A model generated the notes under the pieces. That model made no database searches, was not told the DNA's origin, and saw nothing but the letters and a program-made list of their open reading frames with translations. Below, piece by piece: positions 1 through 12,381 of a DNA stretch of 64,000 nucleotides. Location: assembly GCA_932521035.1 (NCBI GenBank), contig OW051492.1, forward strand, positions 1,612,001 through 1,676,000, read 5' to 3'. This stretch comes from Oscheius dolichura (taxonomy: Eukaryota > Nematoda > Chromadorea > Rhabditida > Rhabditidae). A program made the translations under genes and the position numbers. Position 1 is the stretch's first letter. Every line of letters begins with the position of its first letter.

Positions 1-61
1 GCGCCTGGCACTCCTTTCTACAAACTGAACAACGTCTATTCATTCTAAAAGTTTTTTTCAG

Positions 62-168
62 GTTCAACGTCGGAATAGAAGAACAGACGAGCCAACAGCA
101 ATTTCAACGAAGAGTAGACGACGTAATGTTATCGAGAAAAGAGAATTGCTTTATAACATTCGTAAATA
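62..168 (+). CDS. 3'-terminal exon of a truncated gene (product unknown)
   Basis: After an acceptor (TTTTTTTCAG) an open frame of 35 codons runs to TAA at the left edge. The peptide is very basic (QRRNRRTDEP, TKSRRRNVIEKRELL) and is followed by AATAAA-like A/T-rich sequence. This fits the last exon and 3'UTR of a plus-strand gene that begins outside the window. I do not recognise the protein; the basic tail could be a nucleic-acid-binding or nuclear-localisation segment, which is inference. The upstream exon cannot be verified. Confidence 0.35.
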
Positions 169-428
169 AATTTTCTTTGCAATTTTGAATGTTTTCACTA
201 TTTTATCAGTCGTTTCTAGGTTTTTCTCAGATTTTTAAAATATACCAAATGACGAAATAAATTTATTTTGTTGTAAAAAGCATAGTAACACGGTAACAAA
301 GAAAATAAGAAATAGACAACGAAAGAAAAAGATGGATAGTAAGCGCGCGTCATGCCAGTACGACTACTGTACCAATTCGCAATGGAGCGTGTGATACGGT
401 CCCTTTAACCCAAGAGAACGAGGAAGGA

Positions 429-1147
429 ATGGATAGCGCGACTCTAATCAGCGACTGCCAGTCGGCTAAAAATTACCTCGATTCATTAGACAAGTTCCAC
501 AACAACGCCCTGTGTTGTTTTCTCCGCAAATGTCTCCCTATCCTAGTCAAGGAAATATGAATATAGGAGAGCTGACAAAATTATATATAAGGTACGAACA
601 GTCACATATATCCACCCTTCTAACAGATTTTCGAGGATATCGTAACGGATGTTTTGGACGGTATAAGACTCTGCTCAGCAGACAATACAACAACATGCAT
701 AGAGTTATTTCATTCCTTAGTTGGACAGATATATCTGCCAAAGAATAATTTTTAGTAAGTCAAAATTATTTCTCAACGGTTGATTTTAGTGGCATAAAAG
801 GAATGGATTTGCGCTTCAAACTAGCGTGTCTCCATCATAATCACCACCGTTTCGAAATATTGGAAGATGAAGAACATCGTGATTCTCTGGGTATTGCTCA
901 CTCGATGAAGTGCCGCCGCTCGATTGCGCAAGGTCGTGCTACAACAGTGCGCCAGAATTTGCCCCCATCCCATGGATGGAAGGTCGATCTTTTAGAAGCT
1001 ATAAAAGAGCGCTGTGTTGGAAATCAGCACCATTTCGCGGATAGCGATGACAATGAAGAAGAAGATGCTTGGGATGAAGTCCCCAATTACGACGGCATAG
1101 ATGATCTTGCAGAATTAATGTCTATGTTCCATTTCGATGACGATTAA
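429..1147 (+). CDS. Unidentified protein with acidic C-terminus (3 exons)
   Basis: Proposed exons are 429-545, 627-754 and 790-1147, giving 200 residues. The second junction (TTTTA|gtaagt...ttttag|TGG) is canonical and preserves frame. The first uses a weak donor (gtcaag), so the N-terminus is uncertain. The protein has a mixed helical N-terminal half, a middle rich in His and Arg, and a C-terminus dominated by Asp/Glu (DDNEEEDAWDEV, ending FHFDDD). I recognise no family. Acidic tails of this kind are common in nuclear proteins, but function is not inferred. Codon use and the smooth frame across exons 2 and 3 argue that it is real. Confidence 0.5.
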
Positions 1148-2390
1148 TCAATGCAACTGTTATAACGTTATAACCTGTGAATTAAAATAAAATAAAAGGC
1201 CAACCTTGAATAATATGACAGCTGCAATAATGTCCCAAAAAACGAATGTAGCGAACAATAATATTTACAATGTAAAAAATACCTAAATCAATGAGCAATG
1301 CCTGAGCAATCATATTATTTGTAAAAATAACCAAAATGTGTTATTTGCTAAATTTTCATAATCCAAGTATTTGAGGATGGTAGTAATATTGCCGTGTTTA
1401 TATGTTGATTTCAGTAGCCCGAGCGAACTCCTATACCTCGTAGTCTTAACTATGAACCTTGACACAAACTGTGGTAAACGTCATAGTTAGAGATTTAGCT
1501 ACGAATTTTATTGAGCCCCTTTTCATACTGTGGTAAACGTCATAGTTAGAGATTTAGCTACGAATTTTATTGAGCCCCTTTTCATACTTGGTTCTTTTTA
1601 ATTTCTGTATTACATTGCTCGATGACACCATTTTACTCTCGTTTTGCTAGCCTCATATATAGCATTGTCTCCTTTTATTTGCATCTATTCCTACAATGTA
1701 ACCAGAGCTTCAGTTTAGTTAACCTCCAAATCATTGGCCATGTGGAGCTTGTCCTAGCAACAGTCCTTTAAAATTTGATCCGAGAAAAGTAGTTTCTTTA
1801 TTTCACCAGCATTCGTTTTCGTCTTTGTCAGTTTTTTAATTTGAAAAAATGGACTTCAAACGTTTCTTATCAATGTAGAAATGCATTTTATAGAATGCGG
1901 TTTGTGTAATTTTGCTAATATCAGCGTATATAATCAAAAAAATGAATAAGTTTATACATTTACTGAAAAGACTGATAAATTATAATACAAAAGAAGGTCT
2001 GCAGAAGGAGTTGGTTAATATTTATTTTCATTGCCTCAACTCTTTCGAAAAGGAGCACGTTGCGCTCAGCACAATATTGCGCAATCGCTTCTTTACTGCA
2101 AAACTTTCACAATGTTAGATCTTGCCTTTAAATAACCCGATTTTCATTTTTTTGGAGTCTGTTAACTGTATATCCTCAAAGATCTCGTTCAGCGCTAGTT
2201 GTTCAATAGCCTGCCATCCTAAAAGAACAGAATGTTAGTTCAGCCTTTTGTTCGGGCTGACGAACCCTACCGACCCGCGGCGGTAGCATGTTTCCTTCGA
2301 TTCGACCTGTTCTTTATGTCTTTTCGTCCTCTCCCCGTATTTGCATTCTATATGTCGCATTTTATAAAAATGGCTACATTTTTATTTTCA
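1148..2390. other. Intergenic region upstream of the operon
   Basis: A/T-rich, with no supported gene. A 59-bp tandem duplication lies at 1468-1585. A short ATG-initiated frame at 1942-2118 (about 58 codons) has no splice context or recognisable motif, and I do not call it. The 3' end becomes pyrimidine-rich and finishes with an acceptor (TTATTTTCAG, 2381-2390) that lacks an upstream exon. It is the likely trans-splice site for the prolyl-tRNA synthetase gene. Confidence 0.6.
1468..1585 (+). repeat. 59-bp perfect tandem duplication (2 copies)
   Basis: The unit beginning ACTGTGGTAAACGTCATAG occurs at 1468-1526 and again, base for base, at 1527-1585. Exact identity between adjacent copies indicates a very recent duplication or slippage. 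No ORF or RNA motif is evident in the unit. Confidence 0.95.
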
Positions 2391-2410
2391 GGTATTATCT
2401 TCAAAACGAA

Positions 2411-4527
<2,117 letters not shown>

Positions 4528-4936
4528 AGGACCATTGGCTTCAGAGCATTCCGATTGGAGCGCCGGCACAATGTCATCTCGCCAATTCAAATCATCACCA
4601 AGTTCTTTTTGTTGTTTTCCTCTGCTGTTTTATTTATTTTTTACTATACTATTCTATTGCCTTTGGTGATCTATTCTCTCATATACTATTGGTAATTTAT
4701 AGTCTGGTTTGGTTTTTGGTAAATTATTTATTACATTTTGTTATAAATTTATTCGAATCTTGGTTATTCACTTCCACTATTTGTTTTGTCCATACTTATT
4801 GAAAATATCTTATTAATTTTGGAAAGTTTTGTCAGTTTATCCCTGAAATCACTCAAAACTATTCTTTTTTCAATATAAAACCAGCAGCCAATAGATATAA
4901 TTTACTCTTCTTTCTTCACTTTCTTCTTTTACAGAG
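4528..4936 (+). other. Intercistronic spacer, ProRS to RPA12
   Basis: A 409-bp A/T-rich spacer with no ORF. It ends in a pyrimidine tract and acceptor (CTTCTTTTACAG) two bases before the next ATG. It is longer than a typical 100-bp operon gap, so the first gene could be separately terminated; no decisive poly(A) signal is visible. Confidence 0.5.
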
Positions 4937-5372
4937 ATGGGAATAGAATTTACTTCAGATGACAAAGAATTCTGCGGCCTGTGTGGAACAATCCTCCCCC
5001 TTCCTAAAAATGCTCCCAGTATGGTCGCATGTCGTTTATGTAAATCAGAATGGAAAGTAAAAGGTATTTTTTCTTTACTGTTTGCATTGATATAATTTTA
5101 GCCAAACGTAATAAACTAATGTATAAAGTTGACAAAATTTATGAGCGGACTGTCGCCGATACTGAAGGGATTGAATTAGAGGCGGTTGACTCTGTAGTTG
5201 ATCATATTTGTTCAAAGTTCGAAACTTTAAACTTATAAACATTAGATGTGTTTTTAGATGTGGTCACAATAAAGCCACATATTCTACCATGCAGACGCGT
5301 TCAGCAGATGAAGGTCAAACTGTTTTCTATACATGTGTAGAGTGCAAGAAAAAGGACATAGAATATTCGTAG
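4937..5372 (+). CDS. POLR1H: RNA polymerase I subunit RPA12 (A12.2)
   Basis: Three exons (4937-5063, 5102-5216, 5258-5372) encode 118 residues, the family length. The N-terminal zinc ribbon has CGLCGT and, later, CRLC. The C-terminal TFIIS-type ribbon reads CSKCGHNKATYSTMQTRS, with the hallmark acidic RSADEGQTVFYTC loop that supports transcript cleavage in Pol I. The last intron splits the CSKC motif, so the frame is only restored by the proposed splice (AA|gttcga...tttttag|A). The acceptor right before the ATG suggests trans-splicing. PSMA6 starts 153 bp after the stop. Identification is firm because the ADEGQT motif and spacing are diagnostic; TFIIS and RPB9 differ in N-terminal layout. Confidence 0.95.
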
Positions 5373-5525
5373 TATGAATTTTACCATTTTGTTGATTTTT
5401 GTTATGGTTGTTATAGCTTTGTTATTAAATATCACTAATCCCTGCGCTTGTCTTTGACGACTGGATTTCCATTCATTACATATATTTTTGATTCAATGAT
5501 GTTAGTTTATTGTTGTAGTTTACAG

Positions 5526-6390
5526 ATGTCGCGAGGTAGCAGCGCTGGCTTTGATCGCCACATTACTATCTTTTCTCCTGAAGGGCGGGTTTACCAGGTG
5601 ATTATTGTTTTCTGTATATTGTTTATTAGAAGATTTTCAGGTAGAATATGCCTTCAAAGCTATTAGTTCCACCAACTTAACTGCCGTTGCAGTCAAAGGT
5701 GTTGATACGGCCGTTATTGCTGTTCAGAAACGTGTCCCCGATGGTCTCATTATTGCTGATTCGGTGACTTCTGTTTATAAGCTGAGCTCCAGCGTTGGCT
5801 GCTGTGCTATCGGAATGGTACCAGATGCTAAGTTTCAAGTAGACAATTTTTATACTAAACTAATCTTTCTCCTTTGAGGTACGCCGTGCTCAAATGGAAG
5901 CTGCTGAATACAAGTACAAGAACGGATATGATATGCCTTGTGAACAACTAGCAAAGAGAATGGCCGACAAGAACCAGTACTATACTCAGAATGCTGAGAT
6001 GAGAAGCTTGGGTTGTGCTTTGCTTATGATCTCTTACGACGATGAAGACGGACCATGTGTTTATCGCGTTGACCCTGCTGGTTATTATCGTGGAATGAAA
6101 GGAGTTGCCATTGGTGTTAAGCAGGTTTTTTAATTTTAATTAAATGCCCATTTTATATTTTACAGACACCTGCTTTGAGTTTCCTAGAAAAGAAACTCAA
6201 AAAGAAGTCCGATTATAACAAGAACGAGGCGATCGAATTGGCAATTGAAGCTCTTCAGAATAGTTTGGGAATTGATATCAGAGCCAAAGATGTCGAGGTC
6301 GTAGTAGTTACGCGGGACAAAAAGAGCTTTACTAAACTGACTGCTGAAGAAGTTGAGCACCACTTGAACTCTATTGCCAATCGCGATTAA
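5526..6390 (+). CDS. PSMA6: 20S proteasome subunit alpha-6 (PSMA6)
   Basis: Four exons (5526-5597, 5641-5838, 5879-6124, 6166-6390) encode 246 residues, the family length. The N-terminus [20 protein letters not shown] and [10 protein letters not shown] form the alpha-subunit gate and signature. Later blocks include [15 protein letters not shown] and YRVDPAGYY, with a C-terminal Lys-rich helix. As an alpha-ring subunit it is non-catalytic and forms the 20S barrel's outer ring. TTTACAG directly abuts the ATG, so the leader would be joined with no native 5'UTR. It sits between a Pol I subunit and UTP14 in the same-strand cluster. Confidence 0.96.
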
Positions 6391-6625
6391 TTGATGCTCT
6401 GTGATTGTATCTCTCTTTTTACGGTGTGCAACTGTCGGTTTCTTCGATAATTGATATAAATTTTAATTATTTTTACTGACATACTTCTTGGTATTTAATA
6501 TTCGTGTTTAATCGTCTAATACTGATATTTTGTTACCGAGGAAGGGGGCGACACCTATGTGAAGCAAGATGAAACTAGATACCGCTTATAGTATCTGTAC
6601 CATATATCATTCGTGTTATTTGCAG

Positions 6626-9291
6626 ATGTCGGACGATTCTGACTTTGATGGCACTGCTCATGAGCAGCTTTTGAAAAGCATTTCATCAGGAAAGGTCGTT
6701 AAGGTATGCTTTTGCGTTTTTCTTATCTATTTGAAAAAAATATAGAGTAAACTTCGCAGAACAGCCCAGAAAGTAACCTCCGAGGATTTGTTAGGATCAC
6801 TAAAAACCGTAAAGTAAGCGATTTATCCATTGTTGCAATTATACTTCTGTTATAAATGTTATGTTTTTAAATAGTTGTCGAAAGTGCCAAAGAAAATCAA
6901 AAATTGAGATGTGAAATTTAGAACTGCGACTAGAGATGCTAAGAAAATTTTAGCAGGAGAGAAGAAAGAAGCTAGTAAGACTGGAGCTAGTAAAACTTTG
7001 GCCCCTCCCATTCATCGTCGGCAGCAAGAAAGGATACAAGGAGCCGTTGGATTTATTGAACTAAAGTAATAGCTTTTGTTGAGATAAGTAATCGTTTTTG
7101 TTCAGAAAAGACTTAAATGTATGGAGAGACGTTGTGGATATTAATCGCCTCCAAGAGCAGTTGGTTTTTCCCTTACACCAGGAGCGTGTGTTGAATGTGG
7201 ATACCGCAGCTGATAAAACAGATTCGTTCGTTGTATGCTAAATATACTTCTTTGTTTACAATAAGCTTTCAGCCAAAAACTGAAATGGAAAAAGAAATGG
7301 CAGCTGTCCTAAATAATAGTAAACATAATTTGAAAAACGACACCGTTTATACGCAGGCTGAACTGGAAATAATAAAAGCCATGAATTTAAAAGAGGTTTG
7401 CTTACCTGCGTTTGTTTCAATAATTGTTTTAGACAAAGCAAAAACTTGCTGATATGCAGAGAATGCGTGCTTTAGTCAGTTACAGAGAAGCTAAATTTAG
7501 ATATGCTAAAAAAATTAAATCTAAAGGGTAAGAACAAACATTTAACGTTACTATTTCTTGTAGCTATCATCGGATATTAAAGCGTGAAAAGCGGAAACAA
7601 TTGGTGAAGGAATTTGATGAACTGCTAGTGCGTGATCCAGAGGCGGCTAAGGAAAAACTGGCAGAGTTAGAAACTATGCGGATTCTGGTAAGAAGTTTCC
7701 CTTTTTCGTTTTTTATGTTTAACTAGGAACGTGGATCATTGCGGCATCATGCCCGAAGCAAATTTCAACAAACTATTATGAAACATGCTGGAAAGGATCC
7801 AGAGGCCAAGAAAATTTTGGAAGAACATCTTCGGTAATATTTTTTATTACTTTTTAAATCACAATATTTCAGGCTAGGACGAGAACTGAAAGGTAAAGCT
7901 GGACTAGAATCAGAAAGCGAAGAATCTGAAGTGGAAAATGATAAGCCAACTTCTGTTGGAGATTTAATTAAGGTGAAAAGACTCCACTTCGAATAATTTG
8001 TTTTTAGAGTGCTGCTTTGGCTGCTGCGGCTGCAGATGAAAAGGAAAAAGAAGCCGGTCCTTCTTTTGACGAAGTTGAAAGTCGACAACATCTTTATGAA
8101 ATGAGAGCTAAAAAAAGAAATGAAATTCTCAAGTCTAAGATGAAGAAGGACGGAACGGTAGGTATTTGTAAAGTTTTTTCATATAAATATTTTCAGGTTG
8201 GAAGTACAGTTGCTGAAAAAGTTTTTGATGAAAATAGCGATTGGACCGTAGTTACCGCGGATTCGGCTGAACCAGCGAATGAGGAGCCATCTTCTGATGC
8301 CCATCAAAAGAAAAAATTGAAGAAGAAAAAGAAGAGAAAGTTGACAGAAGAAGAAGCTTCAGTACCACCAGAGCAAAACATTGATGCCTTGTTCGAATCA
8401 GCAGAAAAACAATTAATAGATAAATACAGACAAGTACGTTTATAACGAATTTAATTTATGCGTACTTTTAAGGAAGCTCAAAACATTAAAGATAAAGAGA
8501 CCGAAACAAAGGAACCTAAAAAGAAAAAGAAGAAAGCTGGTGCCAAGGAAGAAACCCCCTCCCAACCACCCAAGGAGCATGCCGTTGATATTTCATTGGA
8601 TCCAAAAAATTTCTTACAAGTTTGTTGATTATGGCCGAAGGGAAATGCCCATATTTTAAGGTGGAAACAGCAAATTTCGTCAAAGTATCTTCTGGTCTTA
8701 TGGATGCGATGGATAAATTTGACGAAGATCAAGAACGCATTGTTGCTGAAGCTTTCAAAGATGACGATGTCATTGGAGAATTCGAAGAAGAGAAAGAATT
8801 TGTAATATTTTGTATAATTTTCCACTTGCTAATTGTTTAGATAGAAGAAGGCGAAAGGCCAAAAGATATTGACTTGACACTGCAAGGCTGGGGCTCTTGG
8901 GTTGGTCCCGGAATGAGTGAAGGAAAACGGCGAAAACGTTTTATAATCAAAGCGAAAGAGAAAAGAAGGCGAGATCAAGGAAAAGCAGGCGTGATAATGA
9001 AAGAAGTTGACAATGGCGTAAGTTTAATACCTTTTTATTTAGATACAATTCTTTTTTCAGAGTATTGAAAAATTACAACCTCGTAATCTGCCATTCCCTT
9101 ACACAAGGGTGGAGGATTTCCAAGCTGTCATGATGCAACCAATAGGAAAAGACTTCAATCCTATCAGTGTATCGCGTGGTCTCTGCAAACCTGCAGTGGT
9201 TACTCAAGGTGGACGTTCTATCCGGCCTCTGGATAAAAAAGAAGCTATCAAGAAACGCGTGTACGAGTCAGAAAACGAAGAAGATAACTAA
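6626..9291 (+). CDS. UTP14: U3 snoRNA-associated protein UTP14 (SSU processome)
   Basis: Fifteen small exons, each meeting in frame, give 682 residues: 6626-6703, 6746-6813, 6922-7065, 7106-7232, 7273-7395, 7433-7527, 7564-7687, 7727-7833, 7873-7972, 8008-8157, 8197-8433, 8473-8619, 8661-8801, 8841-9017, 9061-9291. Diagnostic blocks are EQLVFPL, the KIKSKGYHRILKREKRK motif, the WTVV-type acidic segment, repeated Lys-rich low-complexity stretches, GWGSWVGPG, and the C-terminal FPYTRVEDFQAVMMQPIGKD. In yeast UTP14 works in the nucleolus and activates the DHR1 helicase during 18S rRNA maturation; that role is assumed by homology. The start codon abuts a TTTGCAG acceptor. RPB6 follows 164 bp downstream. 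Confidence 0.94.
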
Positions 9292-9455
9292 TTACTATTT
9301 TGTTAGTCGTTATTGTTGTTGTTGACTATTTTTTGTTTATCGTTATTGAACAGAGATTTACTTGTTGATATTTTTTAAATTATTAGGTTAACGAACCTCG
9401 ATAATATTGGATATAATTTGATGATGCGCTGTTTTATTGTATCAGTTTAGACAAA

Positions 9456-9953
9456 ATGAACGACGATGATGATTACGAGCACAATGATGATATGGATAAC
9501 GATTTCGATAACGACGATGAGATGATAGACAACGATGCCGAGCCTCAAGAGGACGATGAAGGTGGCGAGCGGATTGATATCATCGATGTAAGGTTGTTAT
9601 TCTTGCTTCTGGCTTTCTTTTTGGCATCATACATTTATATATTGTAGGCTGATAGAGGCACTGCATCACAAGATCGTGTAACTACCCCGTTCATGACCAA
9701 ATATGAAAGAGCACGTGTACTGGGCACGAGAGCACTTCAAATAGCCATGGGCGCTCCAGTAATGGTTGAATTAGAAGGAGGTTAGTCTTCAGAAATCCGT
9801 ACTTTTTAAAAATGTATTTTAGAAACGGATCCATTAGAAATCGCTCGGAAAGAACTAAAATATAAAAAGATCCCTATCATTGTTCGTCGTTATTTACCAG
9901 ATGGCTCCTTTGAGGACTGGTCCGTGGATCAACTGCAAGTTGGCGACTGGTGA
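9456..9953 (+). CDS. POLR2F: Shared RNA polymerase I/II/III subunit RPB6
   Basis: Three exons (9456-9587, 9648-9780, 9823-9953) encode 131 residues. The N-terminus is a long acidic tract ([14 protein letters not shown]). The conserved RPB6/omega core follows: [37 protein letters not shown], and the terminal [17 protein letters not shown]. It stabilises the clamp of all three nuclear polymerases. The acceptor ATCAGTTTAG five bases before the ATG marks a trans-splice site. It is last in the same-strand cluster, giving the cluster two polymerase subunits. Confidence 0.96.
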
Positions 9954-12381
9954 CGATCTCCATTCCGATTAATTACATTTTGTTATAATTCTACGCTCTA
10001 CTATTAAACATGTTCAGATTAAATGGACCTACTTTTGACACCGGAATTCTATTTATAGAACGTTATCAATAGCTTGTTCTAGACGATTTGTCGCCTTTTC
10101 CGATAAGGTGTTACGTACTATTTTGATAATCTCAAAGGAGCATAAGGCTACAGGTTTCTAATTTTAGACTTCACTTCCCCTCGAACAACGCGTACAGCTG
10201 ACACTTAAAAATGCGCTCATAACAACTAGTATTCTTGAGTTTTTGACGCGTCCAAGTGACAGCTATCATTCTTTACTTTTTGTCACTTCCGAGCACCAAT
10301 TCCAGTTTGCGGATCGGAGTGGACCAGAGACCTTTGGGAAGAAATGATCTTCCGGTCTATTTGAGACGAGAAAATACTTCTTTTATAAACTTTGAGCGAA
10401 CTGTAAGGTTGAGCATAAAAGAATAAGTGCAGCATGGACGCATTGTTCTGGCGATCTCGATGGTTCCTCTTCTAAAGAAAAAAAGGGCGTTGTCCTTATC
10501 GTCGGGGTCAACTCTAGATCTCCTACTTGCCCCAGCTGTCCAGGACTGTTCCACTGGCCCAACGGTTGTTGACTGATAGCCTCGGCCGAGAAAAAGGAAG
10601 AGAGATAGTTCCAGTCGCGATCTGTAACCTGGTTACCTGGGCGCTTTTCATCTCCTTTCTCCCAAAAAATTGACAGCTGTTAGTCTTTTACCTCTCTCAG
10701 ATTTGTCTTTTGATCTACGGATAAAGGATATATAGAGAGAGGAGCACACAGCTGACACAGGAGGAGCGGTCATTGACCGGCTCACCACATAAAAATTAAC
10801 TTTGATGGCTTTACAGCAGCGTTGTCGTCTTTCGGACAACAGCTCCGTCAAAACACATCCCTCCTACTTACTTTCTAGTCAGCGGCTGATGTCTTCTTGT
10901 ATTTTGTTTTCTCCCCGAGCAGGCGGGGGCTAATGGCTCAACAACAGGATCGTTTGAACTGGACGGCTATATAAATTCTTGGCTCTTCGATATGTCAGAT
11001 CTCCGAATTTTCCCTCCCAGCTCTGTTTTCATTCTTCTAATCGCTGTTTTTCACAATTTTAGAGTAAAATAATGTTTTTATCGATTAAAATTTCACGAAC
11101 AAGCATAATTTCCTTATTTTCAACAGAAATCACTGTACAATTCGTTACAAGCGATAAGAACAAGCTTTGCCTCTTATGCTTTCATTCTGCAACACCGTGA
11201 TCTTTTCTATCTTGGCTTCCTCTCTCGCTGTCGCTCTGATTAGCTTGTTGATCTATATAAATAGTACTATCTACAAATTTTGTGGTCACTTTTAGTGGTC
11301 ACTATTGCGGGGGAAGTCAACTACTGTAGTCTTCTAATTTTTCTCATTTATTTATCTTTCAACATTTATTCTTACACATTATTTATAGACTTCCATAGGC
11401 TGCCCTCTATAAGTCGATTTTCCTTTCATACGCGCGAGAAATTTTACCTTCGTTGACCCTTTCAGAAAAAAGGAGATCCATAACCGTCCTGCTTTTTCAT
11501 TTTTTTGCAATAGAAATAATCAATTTGATAGAATAGAAAGTATAGATTTATTTTCTTTTCTTATTACACACATGCAGCTGGCTGTTTCATTGCTTTTTCT
11601 GTGTTTTTCTGTGTAAAATCTCTCTAAGACAGTCCCATCCAGTTGTTGTCTCGCTTAGGTTCCAGTCTCTCTCATTCTCTCTTGCTTTCTTTCTTCGTCT
11701 TCGTCTTTATTGATATAATCCCGCGCTTCTCTAATTTCCTCTTCTTCTTCTTTTGCTTCTTTTCAATAGCAACAACTGTAAATATCCTCTACTTATTATT
11801 TTTTTCTTATCTCTCTAAGCACGTGCTACTTTTCTTTCCAAATTGTTCAAAACGATTAATTGCTCTCTCTAAATCCCAGTCTCGCACAGTGCCAAGGTCA
11901 TAAAACATTCTGAGGGAGGGTGGTACTCGGAGAAAAGACAGCGAGACCTTGTCAGGTTTTTGCCCCATTCAATTATATTCGTTTTCCATTTTTCCTTTGT
12001 CATACTCTTGTGGGCTTCGATGAAATTGATAAAAACTGCTCTCTTTATTACTTTTCAGTCTCGGACTGGTATTCTTCTTCTTTTTCGCGGTACTTCAGGC
12101 ATCGCGTTGAGGCACAAGAGTGTCATTTTCCATTTTCCTAGTGTCAGAAGGAGGTTTTCTCTGACAAATAGCAAAAGCTACTCGCTTTCTTCCTCATTCG
12201 GTCAAAATATTGAGATTTCATTCCGAAACCTTCCTGTGCCGAATTTGCACACATGGTGTAATGGCTAACAGCTTTGCCTGCGATGAAAACAATCCGGGTT
12301 CGATCCCACCCGCTCCATTTGTCTTTTGCTTCAATTTCTTCGATTATCTGACTCATTCCCGACAGAATATTTCCCTTTCAG
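9954..12381. other. Long intergenic region; possible regulatory DNA, no gene found
   Basis: No exon chain could be supported on either strand. Three TATA-like boxes occur at about 10726 (GGATATATAGAG), 10968 (CTATATAAATTC) and 11252 (CTATATAAATAG). The motif CAGCTGACAC appears at 10195 and 10749, with related GACAGCT sites at 10258 and 10673. 11640-11830 is pyrimidine-rich. A degenerate tRNA-like segment lies near the 3' end. This could hold promoters for the glucuronidase gene or for an unrecognised noncoding transcript. Confidence 0.5.
12247..12318 (+). pseudogene. tRNA-like remnant (Glu/Gln-type)
   Basis: ATGGTGTAATGGC matches a pol III box A and GGGTTCGATCC matches box B at normal tRNA spacing. 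The anticodon loop could be CTGCGAT. The acceptor 5' strand does not pair with the 3' ACCCGCTCC strand, and the T stem is broken, so a functional tRNA is unlikely. It is best read as a tRNA pseudogene or a tRNA-derived SINE fragment. Confidence 0.45.

Noticed and set aside
12247-12318. Functional tRNA gene
   Set aside because: Acceptor and T stems do not pair, so it is listed only as a remnant.
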